NCBI RefSeq assembly: GCF_026626335.1
Contig: NZ_JAPNTZ010000009.1
Location: forward strand, 248,001 to 312,000
Direction: 5' to 3'
Source: Paractinoplanes pyxinae
GTDB taxonomy: Bacteria > Actinomycetota > Actinomycetes > Mycobacteriales > Micromonosporaceae
DNA: 64,000 nt
Every line of letters starts with the position of its first letter. The first letter of the stretch is position 1. A program made the position numbers and the translations under genes. Below are positions 1 to 8,148 of this stretch, piece by piece. The notes under the pieces are model-generated. The model made no database searches. It saw only the letters and a program-made list of their open reading frames with translations, and had not been told where the DNA came from.

Positions 1-506
1 CGAAGTGGGAACCGGACGCCGTCCGGGTCATCGCCGCGGTCACCGCGGCACACCACCGCTGCGCCGCGCTGGCGATAGCGGCGGCACCCGCGGCGCGTAA
101 CCCCGATGGCTCCTGGCCACAGCAGCAGTGCAGCATCCGCCCGGACCCGACCACCGGAGCCGGCTGCATCACCCCTCGCCTCTACCACCTCGTCCAGCAA
201 GCCGCCGCAGCTGGTTTCCCGCCGCCGGGCTGCTACCGCGTCGATGATCACGGCGAGCACCCCACCGGCCAGGCCTGCGACTGGATGATGACCGGCGGCC
301 GGGAAGCCTCCGGCCTGCAGAAGGCCCACGGCGACGCGATGGCCGCGTGGGTGGTCGCCAACGCCGACCGGCTCGGCATCCGCTACGTCATCTGGTTCCG
401 CATGATCTGGACACCCGACGACGGCTGGCACCCCTACAACAACCCGTACGGCGGCAACGACCCGTCCGGCTGGCACACCAACCACGTCCACATCAGCGTC
501 CGCTGA
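1..506 (+). CDS. ARB_07466-like C-terminal domain protein (5' truncated by window edge)
   Basis: The reading frame is open from base 3 to the TGA at 504-506, so this is the last 167 residues of a longer gene that starts outside the window. The C-terminal part shows the hallmark run of the ARB_07466-like domain: a CITPRLYHLV segment, a Cys-Tyr-Arg with HPTGQACDWM, then LGIRYVIWFR, a W-rich stretch and the end TNHVHISV. In actinobacteria this domain closes secreted lytic-transglycosylase or NlpC/P60-type proteins, often on conjugative elements and phages; that the missing N-terminus is such an enzyme is inference. It fits an envelope-remodelling role for the plasmid- or ICE-like block that follows. 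The conserved His/Asp pattern resembles M15/VanY-type peptidase folds, but no activity can be assigned. Confidence 0.8.
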   Translation, partial: KWEPDAVRVIAAVTAAHHRCAALAIAAAPAARNPDGSWPQQQCSIRPDPTTGAGCITPRLYHLVQQAAAAGFPPPGCYRVDDHGEHPTGQACDWMMTGGREASGLQKAHGDAMAAWVVANADRLGIRYVIWFRMIWTPDDGWHPYNNPYGGNDPSGWHTNHVHISVR

Positions 507-684
507 CCCCGCCCGCCGCGCGCCGAGCCGCACCACCCCACCCCACCGGCGAGCAGACCCGAAACGGCGCAGAACCCGACTGACGCCACCGTCACTTCCC
601 CATCGAAAGCACTTGATTCCTTCGCCCACTGAAGCGTGGATCAGTGCACCCGCAAACCCACATACCCCCTGAGGAAGGGACTCC

Positions 685-1515
685 ATGACCATCACCGGCA
701 ACCACCCCGACACGGCAGAACCGGCACACACCGCCTTCCGTGTCCTGGCCGCCCTGGCCGACCTGCACGAGGCCACCGCCGCCACCATCGCCGCGACCTG
801 CGGCATCGCCTACTCCACCGTCACCCCGAAGCTGCGCGCCTGGCAGGAGTCCGGGCACGCCGAACGATTCCGCAGCAACGACAACCAGACACTGTGGCAG
901 CTGACCGCCGCCGGCCGCGCCGCCACCAGCCGTCCCACCGATGCAACACCTGCCATCCCGCCCGACCCGGACGGACCACCGACACCCGACACACCCGACG
1001 ACCTTGTCCGGGGAAGAAAGACCCCCGAACCACCTGCCGGTGCCGAGCCCAGCGAGACGCCCGGGCCGGACAACCCCAACCCCGGCCCTGATGCGGACAG
1101 CGCCAGGCGTCCAGCGGTACCGGTCGACACACCTGAGGCCAACACGAGCATCGACGCCACCACCCAGACGCCGGCGCCGAGCCCGAACGAATCTCCAGGC
1201 AACGCTGACGAGGGCAACGCCGGCCACGACGGCAACCACCCCGCCGCCGAGCCGGAGGACTTCGCTGTGCCGCAACGGCGGTCCTCGGGCTCGCTGCGCG
1301 ACGCGATCCTGACCGCCCTGCGCGACCATCCCGGCCGCGGGCTCAAGGTCGCTGAGCTGTGCAGGCTGATCGACGCGGCGAACCGCGACACCGGCGCGAA
1401 GAAAGCCAGCGCGGGGGCGGTATCCAACGCGGCCCACAAACTCGTCGCCATCGGCAGCGCCGCTCTGATGGCAGAGAAACCCGCCACCTTCAGCCACCTA
1501 CCGGCTGACGGCTGA
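685..1515 (+). CDS. winged-helix DNA-binding protein with two wHTH-like ends
   Basis: This 276-aa protein has an N-terminal winged helix (about residues 10-75) with the MarR/IclR-like pattern of alternating helices followed by a wing ending LWQLTAAGRAA. A low-complexity Pro/Asp/Thr-rich linker runs from about 80 to 195. A second helical block (about 200-270, beginning SLRDAILTALRDHPGRGLKV) looks like another HTH of the type used in actinobacterial plasmid proteins. The start is fixed by GGAAGGG about 5 bases before ATG 685. It is the first intact gene of a plus-strand block running to 7698. The same type of N-terminal winged helix recurs inside the LysM-BTAD protein at 29026-32127 (segment ALAQLGEASAAAVAVH), which links the two blocks. 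A DNA-binding role is likely; the target is unknown. Confidence 0.7.
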   Translation: MTITGNHPDTAEPAHTAFRVLAALADLHEATAATIAATCGIAYSTVTPKLRAWQESGHAERFRSNDNQTLWQLTAAGRAATSRPTDATPAIPPDPDGPPTPDTPDDLVRGRKTPEPPAGAEPSETPGPDNPNPGPDADSARRPAVPVDTPEANTSIDATTQTPAPSPNESPGNADEGNAGHDGNHPAAEPEDFAVPQRRSSGSLRDAILTALRDHPGRGLKVAELCRLIDAANRDTGAKKASAGAVSNAAHKLVAIGSAALMAEKPATFSHLPADG

Positions 1516-1613
1516 CCCGGCCCGGTACCCATCCGCCAGCCCGGAGGCAGGCGTCGAACGGCCAAGAACCACGCCCACCCCCGGTGCTCCTTACATGCGA
1601 AGGAGCTTTGTCA

Positions 1614-2258
1614 GTGTCTCCCATCCTGGAAGTAATCGTCACCGCCTGCGGCGGGGTCCTCGCAGGCTTGGCCGCCGCCGGGCCGCTGGTCTGGCACCGG
1701 CAGCGCCTGCTCAACCGCTGGCGATACCTGGCCCACCGCGACGACACCACCGGCCTGCCCAACCGGCGCGCCCTGCTGAGCGCCCTGGAACGCGCGTTAC
1801 GCACCGCGAACGGGCCTGGGGTCGGCCTGATCGTGCTCGACCTCGACGGGTTCAAAGCCATCAACGACCAGTACGGCCATCAGGCCGGCAACGAAGTGCT
1901 CACCGCGGTCGGGCGGCGCCTGAGCGCACTCATCGATCCTGTTGCGCTGGCCGCCCGGCTCTCCGGCGACGAGTTCGCGCTGCTGGTCACCGGCGACACC
2001 AACCACATCGCCTACGCGGCCAGCGCCGCGTGGAGTCAGGTCAGCCGCGACCCGGTAGCGGTCGCCGGCACCTTCCGCCGGGTTCACGCCAGCGTCGGGC
2101 ACGCAACCGCCGAACCCGGCACCACCGCCGCTGAACTGCTGCACGCCGCCGACATCGCCATGTACGAGGCGAAACGCACCCGCGGCGGCATCCGAGCCGC
2201 GACCGGCATCCCCCAAGGCCACTACGGCCGCCGCTACCGCGACCGGCCCCGCCACTAG
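1614..2258 (+). CDS. membrane-anchored GGDEF-domain protein (putative diguanylate cyclase)
   Basis: This 214-aa protein has one N-terminal hydrophobic segment (about residues 3-25) followed by a complete GGDEF domain. Visible marks are the DDTTGLPNRRALL entry, LIVLDLDGFKAIND with the metal-binding Asp, and the active-site loop SGDEF at about 117-121; the usual first Gly is Ser, a substitution found in active cyclases. It ends with HAADIAMYEAKRT, the normal GGDEF finish. Cyclic di-GMP synthesis at the membrane is therefore plausible. GTG 1614 is chosen because GAAGGAG (1599-1605) sits about 8 bases upstream; an in-frame upstream start at 1584 lacks such a site. No RxxD inhibitory motif is evident before the loop. 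It lies in the plasmid/ICE-like gene block. Confidence 0.85.
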   Translation: MSPILEVIVTACGGVLAGLAAAGPLVWHRQRLLNRWRYLAHRDDTTGLPNRRALLSALERALRTANGPGVGLIVLDLDGFKAINDQYGHQAGNEVLTAVGRRLSALIDPVALAARLSGDEFALLVTGDTNHIAYAASAAWSQVSRDPVAVAGTFRRVHASVGHATAEPGTTAAELLHAADIAMYEAKRTRGGIRAATGIPQGHYGRRYRDRPRH

Positions 2259-2461
2259 CCACCGAAGCGACCCACAGCAGCCACGGGCTCGCCGACATCG
2301 TCTCGCGACGAGCCCGCCCATCAGCCTGCACGCACAAGCCCCGCCCGCCCGGCAGGCGATTCCCCTTGCCCTTGTTCAGAGCCATGGCCGCTCGCGGGTG
2401 ATCGCCAACAAGGCCTATCCGAGACGTATCCCGGCACCGTTGTTCATGATCGGAGAAAGCA

Positions 2462-3694
2462 ATGACCATCTTCCAGCCAGGGCAGCGCATCGCCCTGGTC
2501 CACACCGGCGACTTGCACACCCGGCTGCAGCCGGGCGACACCGGCACCGTGCAACGCCATGACCGTCAGCAGCAAATCGTCTACGTCCGCTGGGACACCG
2601 GCTCCGCCCTGGCCATGTGCCTCGACGCCGGCGACCGCATTCGACCCGTCGCGGCACCCGAGCGAATCAGCCGCGATCTGTTCCATCTGCATCCCGACCG
2701 GGTCGGGATCGGCAGCGCCGGGGTGTTCGCCGGCGACTGGGCCTGGCGCCACGGCCCCGACGGTGACCGCATCGAGGTGGGCTTCGCCGGCACCCTGATC
2801 GACCGCTGGAACGGCTGGGCCGTGTTTTCCTGCACCCGGCAGGTGGCCGAGGCGATCGTCGGCGACCAGCAGCACCAACGCCGCGCGCTGCGTGCCAGCC
2901 TGCACGCAGCAGGCGTACCGGACGCCGAGCTGGACAAGGAAGTGAACACCCAGCTTGCCGAGCTGCGCTTCGACGGTGACGTCCTCATCGCCGACCAGCG
3001 AGCAAGCGCCGACGACCCGGACGCCATCGCCCGATTTAGTCCGGACGTTGACGGCCGCTACATCGTGATGGGCTGGAACTGGTGCTGGCAGGCCGTCGAC
3101 CCGGAGCGATGCGACCGCATCATCGGCGACCTACCCCAACCGGGCGACGAACAACAGTTCCTGCTGCTGCGCCACACCCCCGGCATGCAGGTGCCGCACA
3201 CCCGGCTGCGGCTGACCGGCCTGCAACCGCGCCCCACCCGCTGCGAGATCGTTCCGGCAGCATTCACCGCCGTCCTGAACCTCGACGACCAACCGGTCGC
3301 CAAGCTCACCGGCCACGACGACGGAACCGTCACCCTCCAGCCTCCCGGGACGCTGAGCGGCGCCCTGCAGTCCTACGCGGCAAGATGCCGGCACCTGGGT
3401 CATGCAGTCACCGAAGCCCGCCTGCTGCGGGCGCTGGCCGACGAGATACTGCTCGATGAAGCGACCCGGTTCGCCGACGCCCACAAGGACACCCTGCTGC
3501 GGCTGATCGACGACACCAGCCGCACCCGCACGGTCACCATCCTCGACTCCATCCCGCACGACTTGGACGAGCGGCTTGCCGTCGGCCGTACGCTCACCAA
3601 CCGGCCGCGACAGTCCTGGCAGATCTGGACCGGGCGCGACTGGTTCTCCGTGCCCGCAACGGGCACCGCCGCGCACCAGGCGAGCACGTCATGA
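2462..3694 (+). CDS. DUF4314-containing protein with large uncharacterised C-terminus
   Basis: This 410-aa protein opens with a DUF4314-type module (about residues 3-60): a Q-RIALVHT start, the LQPGDTGTV turn and VRWDTGSALAM, a small SH3-like beta fold common on actinobacterial mobile elements. The remaining 350 residues have no family I recognise; they hold a W-rich core (about 195-215, MGWNWCWQAVD) and a helical C-terminal region. GGAG lies about 6 bases before ATG 2462. The stop overlaps the next start (ATGA, 3691-3694), indicating translational coupling with the two genes downstream. The short DUF4314 is usually a stand-alone protein of about 70-90 residues, so the long extension is unusual. 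Function unknown. Confidence 0.75.
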   Translation: MTIFQPGQRIALVHTGDLHTRLQPGDTGTVQRHDRQQQIVYVRWDTGSALAMCLDAGDRIRPVAAPERISRDLFHLHPDRVGIGSAGVFAGDWAWRHGPDGDRIEVGFAGTLIDRWNGWAVFSCTRQVAEAIVGDQQHQRRALRASLHAAGVPDAELDKEVNTQLAELRFDGDVLIADQRASADDPDAIARFSPDVDGRYIVMGWNWCWQAVDPERCDRIIGDLPQPGDEQQFLLLRHTPGMQVPHTRLRLTGLQPRPTRCEIVPAAFTAVLNLDDQPVAKLTGHDDGTVTLQPPGTLSGALQSYAARCRHLGHAVTEARLLRALADEILLDEATRFADAHKDTLLRLIDDTSRTRTVTILDSIPHDLDERLAVGRTLTNRPRQSWQIWTGRDWFSVPATGTAAHQASTS

Positions 3695-4359
3695 CCGAAC
3701 TCGAGCGGCTCGGCGAACCCGCCGAGCAGACGGCACCGGCCACGACCGCGGCGCAACGGTTCCAGGCAGCTGATCGACGCCGGACTGCCGTGACCGTCCG
3801 CTGGAACAGCCTGCCCACCCCCGAGGCGCGTCGCGCATCCGGTCTGGCGCAAGACCTGGAAGCCGCCGACGCCGAGCGGCGCGCCGCCGTCGACGCCCTG
3901 CTGCGTGAGGCCGCCGGCAGACACCGGATCGACGAGCGGGCCGGCGTGTACCTGACCCTCGGCCCGGACCGCCGGTGGCAGATCGACCCGGACCATACCG
4001 ACCAGGAACCGCTGTACGGCTACGAAATGGGGCCGGACAACCAAGGGTGCCAACACGACAACAGCGATCTGGACGACGAATGCCACCAGGTCGCCATCGC
4101 CGCCGACGACCTTGGACTGCCGACCCTTACCGAATTGGCCGGCCTCCTGTTGAACCACCTGTACAGGCCCGACCACGCCCGCCTGCCCGAACTCGCCCTC
4201 GACAGCCTGTCTGATCAAGCCTTGGACCACGTGAACGCCTGCCTCGACGCGGAGCGGCGACGACGAACCGGCCCAGCCGGCGAAACCGGCCCGCCGGACC
4301 CTCCGGCGTCCGGTTCGTCCGGGACCCTGTCATCGGTCCGGCCGGACGGCGCTCGATGA
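3691..4359 (+). CDS. hypothetical protein, coupled to upstream and downstream genes
   Basis: This 222-aa protein is not recognised. It is rich in Glu, Arg and Ala in its first 80 residues (probable helices), then has an acidic stretch with Cys and His (CQHDNSDLDDECH, about 120-132) that could bind a metal, though no standard finger spacing is present. The last 45 residues are low-complexity Pro/Gly/Ser. Both ends overlap neighbours by four bases (ATGA at 3691 and at 4356), so it belongs to a tight three-gene unit with the DUF4314 protein and the small Cys-containing protein. Coding is supported by the overlaps and by strong third-position GC. Confidence 0.65.
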   Translation: MTELERLGEPAEQTAPATTAAQRFQAADRRRTAVTVRWNSLPTPEARRASGLAQDLEAADAERRAAVDALLREAAGRHRIDERAGVYLTLGPDRRWQIDPDHTDQEPLYGYEMGPDNQGCQHDNSDLDDECHQVAIAADDLGLPTLTELAGLLLNHLYRPDHARLPELALDSLSDQALDHVNACLDAERRRRTGPAGETGPPDPPASGSSGTLSSVRPDGAR

Positions 4360-4730
4360 CACCCGGCACCGAACCCGGCAAGGGCTCCGAACGGCAGCGC
4401 AGCGAACCCGACGAAAACGACGGCGGCCTGTCCGTTGGTGATCCGCTCACCCGGCACACCCGGCGACTGGCCCGCATGTGCGACACCTGCATCTTCCGGC
4501 CCGGCAACCCGATGCATCTGCAACCCGGACGGCTGGCCGAGCTGGTGAGCCAAACGCAGGCCAGCGACGGCTACATCGTTTGTCACAGCACCCTGCCCGG
4601 CGTCGCTCCGCCCGAGGTGCGACCAGCGGTCTGCCGAGGCTTCGCCGACCGCTACGACACCCAAGCCCTGCAGATCATCGCCAGGCTGTTCGGCTTCGAC
4701 GACATAGACCCGGCATCGCTGACCAGCTAA
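4356..4730 (+). CDS. small conserved actinobacterial/phage protein with CxxC motif
   Basis: This 124-aa protein resembles a short family seen widely in actinobacteria and their phages. The recognisable core is CDTCIFRPGNPMHLQPGRL (about 42-60), then a central YIVCHSTL and a later VCRGFADRY. The four cysteines (CxxC plus two singles) with His suggest a small metal-binding fold. The start overlaps the previous stop (ATGA), so expression depends on the upstream gene. The first 40 residues are low-complexity and may not be folded. The molecular role of the family is unknown to me. Confidence 0.7.
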   Translation: MTPGTEPGKGSERQRSEPDENDGGLSVGDPLTRHTRRLARMCDTCIFRPGNPMHLQPGRLAELVSQTQASDGYIVCHSTLPGVAPPEVRPAVCRGFADRYDTQALQIIARLFGFDDIDPASLTS

Positions 4731-4866
4731 CGAGCTGACCCGACCCGGCACCCGAGATCGGCGGGCGAACCACGGGCGAGGCCCGGCGACGACACACCAG
4801 TTCATGACAGACCCCAACCCCAATTTTCGGGTGCGGCTTGCCTGACCGGCGACTGAACGCAGTCGC

Positions 4867-4885
4867 GGTGAAGGACGGCTTCACC
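4867..4885 (+). promoter_or_regulatory. short inverted repeat (7-bp stem) in the leader of the MoxR gene
   Basis: GGTGAAG at 4867-4873 pairs with CTTCACC at 4879-4885 around a 5-base loop. It lies 24 bases before a larger hairpin in the same 230-base non-coding leader. Together they could be a terminator for the three upstream genes or an attenuator or processing site; the sequence does not decide. Confidence 0.45.
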
Positions 4886-4908
4886 CGTCTCCGATGTGCG
4901 GCCCGGCC

Positions 4909-4939
4909 GGCCTGCGCACCCGAGACGGGTGCGCAGGCC
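4909..4939 (+). promoter_or_regulatory. perfect 13-bp stem hairpin just upstream of the MoxR ribosome site
   Basis: GGCCTGCGCACCC (4909-4921) and GGGTGCGCAGGCC (4927-4939) are exact reverse complements around the loop GAGAC. There is no T-run, as is common for high-GC terminators. The right arm ends about 12 bases before the AGAAAGG ribosome site of the MoxR gene at 4964, so the structure could stop read-through from the upstream operon or modulate initiation. Confidence 0.65.
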
Positions 4940-4963
4940 TGGCCCTTCCCAGAAAGGTCACCC

Positions 4964-6070
4964 ATGACAGCACCCGCATCCCCGGACGGCCGCCGCAGCG
5001 GCGGCGCCCCGGGGCCCCTGTACCGCAAGGTCGCCCTCTACCTCAAAGAACATCCCGACGAAATCTTCACAGTCCGCGAGATCACGACGGCCATCGGCGC
5101 CCCGTCGACCGGCGCCGTGTTCGAAGCCGGCAAGAAAATGGCATCCCTCGGGCACGCCACCCACCACACCGGCCCACACCGTTTCCAGATCACCCCCGCC
5201 GGCATCGCCGCCGCCGGAACCCTGCCACCTGCACCACCCGGCAACCGCCGCACCGGCAGAGGACGCGGCACGCGACCGGAACCAGTCGAACGGCCCGGCG
5301 GGCAGAAGTACTACCCGCGCCGGCTGGCCGGCGGCTGGGACATCGACGTCCTGCGCACCCTGCGCCAGCAACAGGTCCCCGCTCTGCTATACGGACAACC
5401 AGGAACCGGCAAGACCGCCATGCTCGAGGCCGCCTTCCCGGACCTGCTCACCATCGCCGGCACCGGCGACACCCTGGTCGACGACTTCCTCGGCGCCTAC
5501 GCCCCGCTACCCGGCGGCGGCTACGGCTTCAACTACGGCCTGCTCGTGCAAGCCATGCAGCAAGGCCGGGCCCTGCTGGTCGACGACGCCACCCTCATCC
5601 CACCCCGCGTGCTGGCCGTGCTCTACCCGGTGATGGACGGCCGCGGCAAAACCACCGTCACCACACCGCACGGCACCGAGACCGTCGAAGCCGCCGACGG
5701 GTTCTACGTGTGCGCAGGACACAACCCCGGCGTGCACGGCGCCATCCTCACCGAAGCCCTCAGCAGCCGCTTCACCGTCCAGATCGAGGTCACCACCGAC
5801 TGGGACCTGGCCCGGACCCTCGGCGTCCCCAAACCCGTGGTCGCCGCCGCCATCGACCTCAACCTCGACCGCAACGCCGACACCATCAGCTGGGCACCTC
5901 AACTACGCGAACTGCTCGGCTTCGTCCAAGTCCGCGACACCCTCGGCATGACAGCCGCCCTGTCCAACCTCGCCGGCATCGCCCCCGAGGACTGCCGAGA
6001 CAAGGTCACCGCCACCCTGTCGCGGCACACCGGCCAACCCATCACCGCCCTCGCGCTCGGCAAACGCTGA
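4964..6070 (+). CDS. MoxR-type AAA+ ATPase with N-terminal winged helix
   Basis: This 368-aa ATPase has a winged-helix-like module at about residues 18-85 (LYRKVALYLKEH to HRFQITPAGIAAAG), a basic linker, then a MoxR/CbbQ AAA+ domain. Visible motifs are Walker A GQPGTGKT (about 144-151), Walker B LLVDDA (about 205-209, Asp in place of the usual Glu), and a sensor region CAGHNPGVHG (about 250-259) typical of MoxR. MoxR ATPases act as chaperones with VWA-domain partners, and exactly such a partner follows 26 bases downstream. ATG 4964 is chosen for its AGAAAGG site; the longer TTG start at 4838 would run through the hairpins. The DNA-binding-like head is an unusual addition to MoxR. Confidence 0.88.
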   Translation: MTAPASPDGRRSGGAPGPLYRKVALYLKEHPDEIFTVREITTAIGAPSTGAVFEAGKKMASLGHATHHTGPHRFQITPAGIAAAGTLPPAPPGNRRTGRGRGTRPEPVERPGGQKYYPRRLAGGWDIDVLRTLRQQQVPALLYGQPGTGKTAMLEAAFPDLLTIAGTGDTLVDDFLGAYAPLPGGGYGFNYGLLVQAMQQGRALLVDDATLIPPRVLAVLYPVMDGRGKTTVTTPHGTETVEAADGFYVCAGHNPGVHGAILTEALSSRFTVQIEVTTDWDLARTLGVPKPVVAAAIDLNLDRNADTISWAPQLRELLGFVQVRDTLGMTAALSNLAGIAPEDCRDKVTATLSRHTGQPITALALGKR

Positions 6071-6096
6071 CCACCCCTTCCGAGGAGGAACCTCCG

Positions 6097-7698
6097 ATGA
6101 CTCAACCGAACACGCACCGCGGCACCAGCCCGTCCATGACCGTTGTTCCTGACCCCGACTGGCAGCCGTGGTCGCAGGCATGGACCCGGCACGCGGCTGT
6201 GCTGACCGGCCGCACCGACCTGCACGTCGTCGTCGCCCCCGGCGCCGGCGGCGGCGCTCCCGAATGCTTCTACCCTGCCCTGCGGCGCATCGAAATCGAC
6301 GCCACCTACATCGCCGACAACCCCGTCGTCGCCGACCCTCGCAAAGCCGGCCACAAACGCGTGGTCCCCACCGGCTACGGACTGCTGGTCCACGGCGCCG
6401 CCCACGCCGCCCACAGCCAATGGCAAACCCCGCCCGGCACCGCGCCGATCCTCGCCGAGGTTGCCGAACTGCTCGAAGAATCCCGCGCCGAACGCCAACA
6501 ACGCACCCGCCGACGCGCCGACCGGCGCTGGCTACGCCACATGATCAACGCCGTCGTACACCCCGGCACCGCCCCGGTCGACGACGCCTGGCACGCCGGC
6601 GTCCTAGCCGCGCTGCTCCTGGCCCGCGTCGACGCACGCATCCTCACCAGCAAAGACGTCACCAGCATCCGCACCGCAGTCACCACCGTCTTAGGACGAC
6701 AACGCCTACGCCAACTGCGAGACATATGGAAACACGCCCACACCGTCAACGACACCGACGCTACCACCATGATCGAACTAGCCCGCCAGTGGTGCACCAT
6801 CCTCGGCATCGACCCCACCCAGCAGCCACAGATCCCTACCGCCGACCCCGGCGCCTTCCCCGGCCGACTCGCCCAAGCCCTGAGCGACTTCCTCGCCACC
6901 ACAGCCGGGCTCACCCCCGCCGACTACCAAGCCCAACTTCACCACCGCCAGCACAGCGCACCCAGCAACTGGCCGCACACCACCCCGACCGCCCAGCACC
7001 AGACAGCCGCCCGGCACCTCGCCGACCGCCTCCAGCAGGCCCGCACCCGCCACCTCGAGCCAGGCGTACGCAGCTCCGCACTCCCACCCGGCCGACTGCA
7101 CCCCCGGCACGCCATCACCGCCGACGCCCAAAAAGCCGCCAACCAGACACCCACCGCACAACCCTGGCGGCAACGCACCCAGCTCCCACCACCCAAACCC
7201 ACCCTGCACCTGGGCGTACTGGTAGACCTATCCGGCTCCATGCGCACCTACGCAACGGAACTGTCGTCGGCCGCCTGGATCCTCGCCCACGCCGCCCGAC
7301 GCGGCCACGCCGTCACCACCACCATCGGCTTCGGCAACCGCACCACCCTGCTCGTAGCGCCGCACAGCCGCCCCGAACAGATCCTGCACATGCAAACCGA
7401 AGGCGGCACCCACACCTTCGGCGAAGCCGTCAAACTCGCCGACCAACTACTCAACCTGCGCCACGCCCGCACCCTGCGCCTGCTCGCGGTCGTCTCCGAC
7501 GGAGCACTGGCCGACAAACCCGCCGCCCAGAAACTCATCACCACCCTGCACCGCGCAGGCTGCGCCGTGCTCTGGCTCCACCTCACCGGAATGGCCCGGC
7601 ACACCTTCGCCAACACCACATCGCTCACCGTCACCGACCCGATCGACGCCGTCACCCGCATCGCCGACGCCGCCGTTACGGCTGTCGAAACAGCCTGA
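6097..7698 (+). CDS. VWA-domain protein, partner of the MoxR ATPase
   Basis: This 533-aa protein has a helical N-terminal region (about 20-290) with a conserved GYGLLVHGAAHAAHS block and EVAELLEESRAE, resembling the metallopeptidase-like or structural part of actinobacterial MoxR-partner proteins. A C-terminal von Willebrand A domain follows, with the MIDAS motif DLSGSM near residue 377, a downstream Thr (GGTHTFGEA) and VVSDGAL. The HGAAHAAH stretch resembles an HExxH-like site but lacks the Glu. GAGGAGG (6082-6088) lies 8 bases before ATG 6097. Such pairs work as ATP-driven metal-insertion or remodelling machines; what this one acts on is unknown. Confidence 0.85.
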   Translation: MTQPNTHRGTSPSMTVVPDPDWQPWSQAWTRHAAVLTGRTDLHVVVAPGAGGGAPECFYPALRRIEIDATYIADNPVVADPRKAGHKRVVPTGYGLLVHGAAHAAHSQWQTPPGTAPILAEVAELLEESRAERQQRTRRRADRRWLRHMINAVVHPGTAPVDDAWHAGVLAALLLARVDARILTSKDVTSIRTAVTTVLGRQRLRQLRDIWKHAHTVNDTDATTMIELARQWCTILGIDPTQQPQIPTADPGAFPGRLAQALSDFLATTAGLTPADYQAQLHHRQHSAPSNWPHTTPTAQHQTAARHLADRLQQARTRHLEPGVRSSALPPGRLHPRHAITADAQKAANQTPTAQPWRQRTQLPPPKPTLHLGVLVDLSGSMRTYATELSSAAWILAHAARRGHAVTTTIGFGNRTTLLVAPHSRPEQILHMQTEGGTHTFGEAVKLADQLLNLRHARTLRLLAVVSDGALADKPAAQKLITTLHRAGCAVLWLHLTGMARHTFANTTSLTVTDPIDAVTRIADAAVTAVETA

Positions 7699-8148
7699 CC
7701 GCGGTGCCTGCCCGTTAACGGCGCTCTGACCACCAATTCGGTGGCCACAAGAGACGTAGGCGTTGCCAGTCATGTACGCGGCGGCCAAGGCGCGTCAGCA
7801 TCCCGGCTACCTCGCCGCTCGGCGATTACACACGCTCAGCGTGGCGGCATGGCCGACAGATCAGCGAGCATGGGGCAAGACGGTCGCCCGGCACGTCGGT
7901 GGAGGAAGACCGTCGTACGTTCCTGTAGCGGCTCCGCACGGCAGTGACACCTCGCGGAACAGCTGACGTGTCTGATGTGGGCTAATCAGGCACTTCTCAT
8001 AGGTGCCCATCCTTCAGCGGTCAAGCAGGACGGTGGCTCTGGCCAGCAACACTCCCGGGCCACCGTCTTGGTCGGCTTGCCGGCCGCCGCGGCATCCGGA
8101 TTTGCCGATGACAGTGTGTGGAAGAGAGCGCGTGTGAGACCGGTCGGC
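7699..8148. other. 450-base convergent intergenic region, no gene seen
   Basis: The VWA gene and the PIN gene converge on this stretch. Open frames here (for example 7741-7947 plus) lack a ribosome site and any family signature. A weak stem (CCACC/GGTGG, 7730-7744) and a longer hairpin candidate at 8030-8066 are the only structures noticed. Confidence 0.6.
8030..8066. terminator. candidate hairpin between convergent genes
   Basis: ACGGTGG (8030-8036) pairs with CCACCGT (8060-8066) across a 23-base loop. It sits between two converging genes, where a bidirectional terminator is expected. The loop is long and there is no T-run, so the call is tentative. Confidence 0.35.

Noticed and set aside
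592..1497. 301-codon minus-strand frame opposite the winged-helix gene
   Set aside because: Shadow of the plus-strand gene; Gly/Val/Arg-rich with no ribosome site or family.
4838..4963. TTG-initiated extension of the MoxR protein
   Set aside because: It would translate through two perfect hairpins and lacks a ribosome site; ATG 4964 with AGAAAGG is better.
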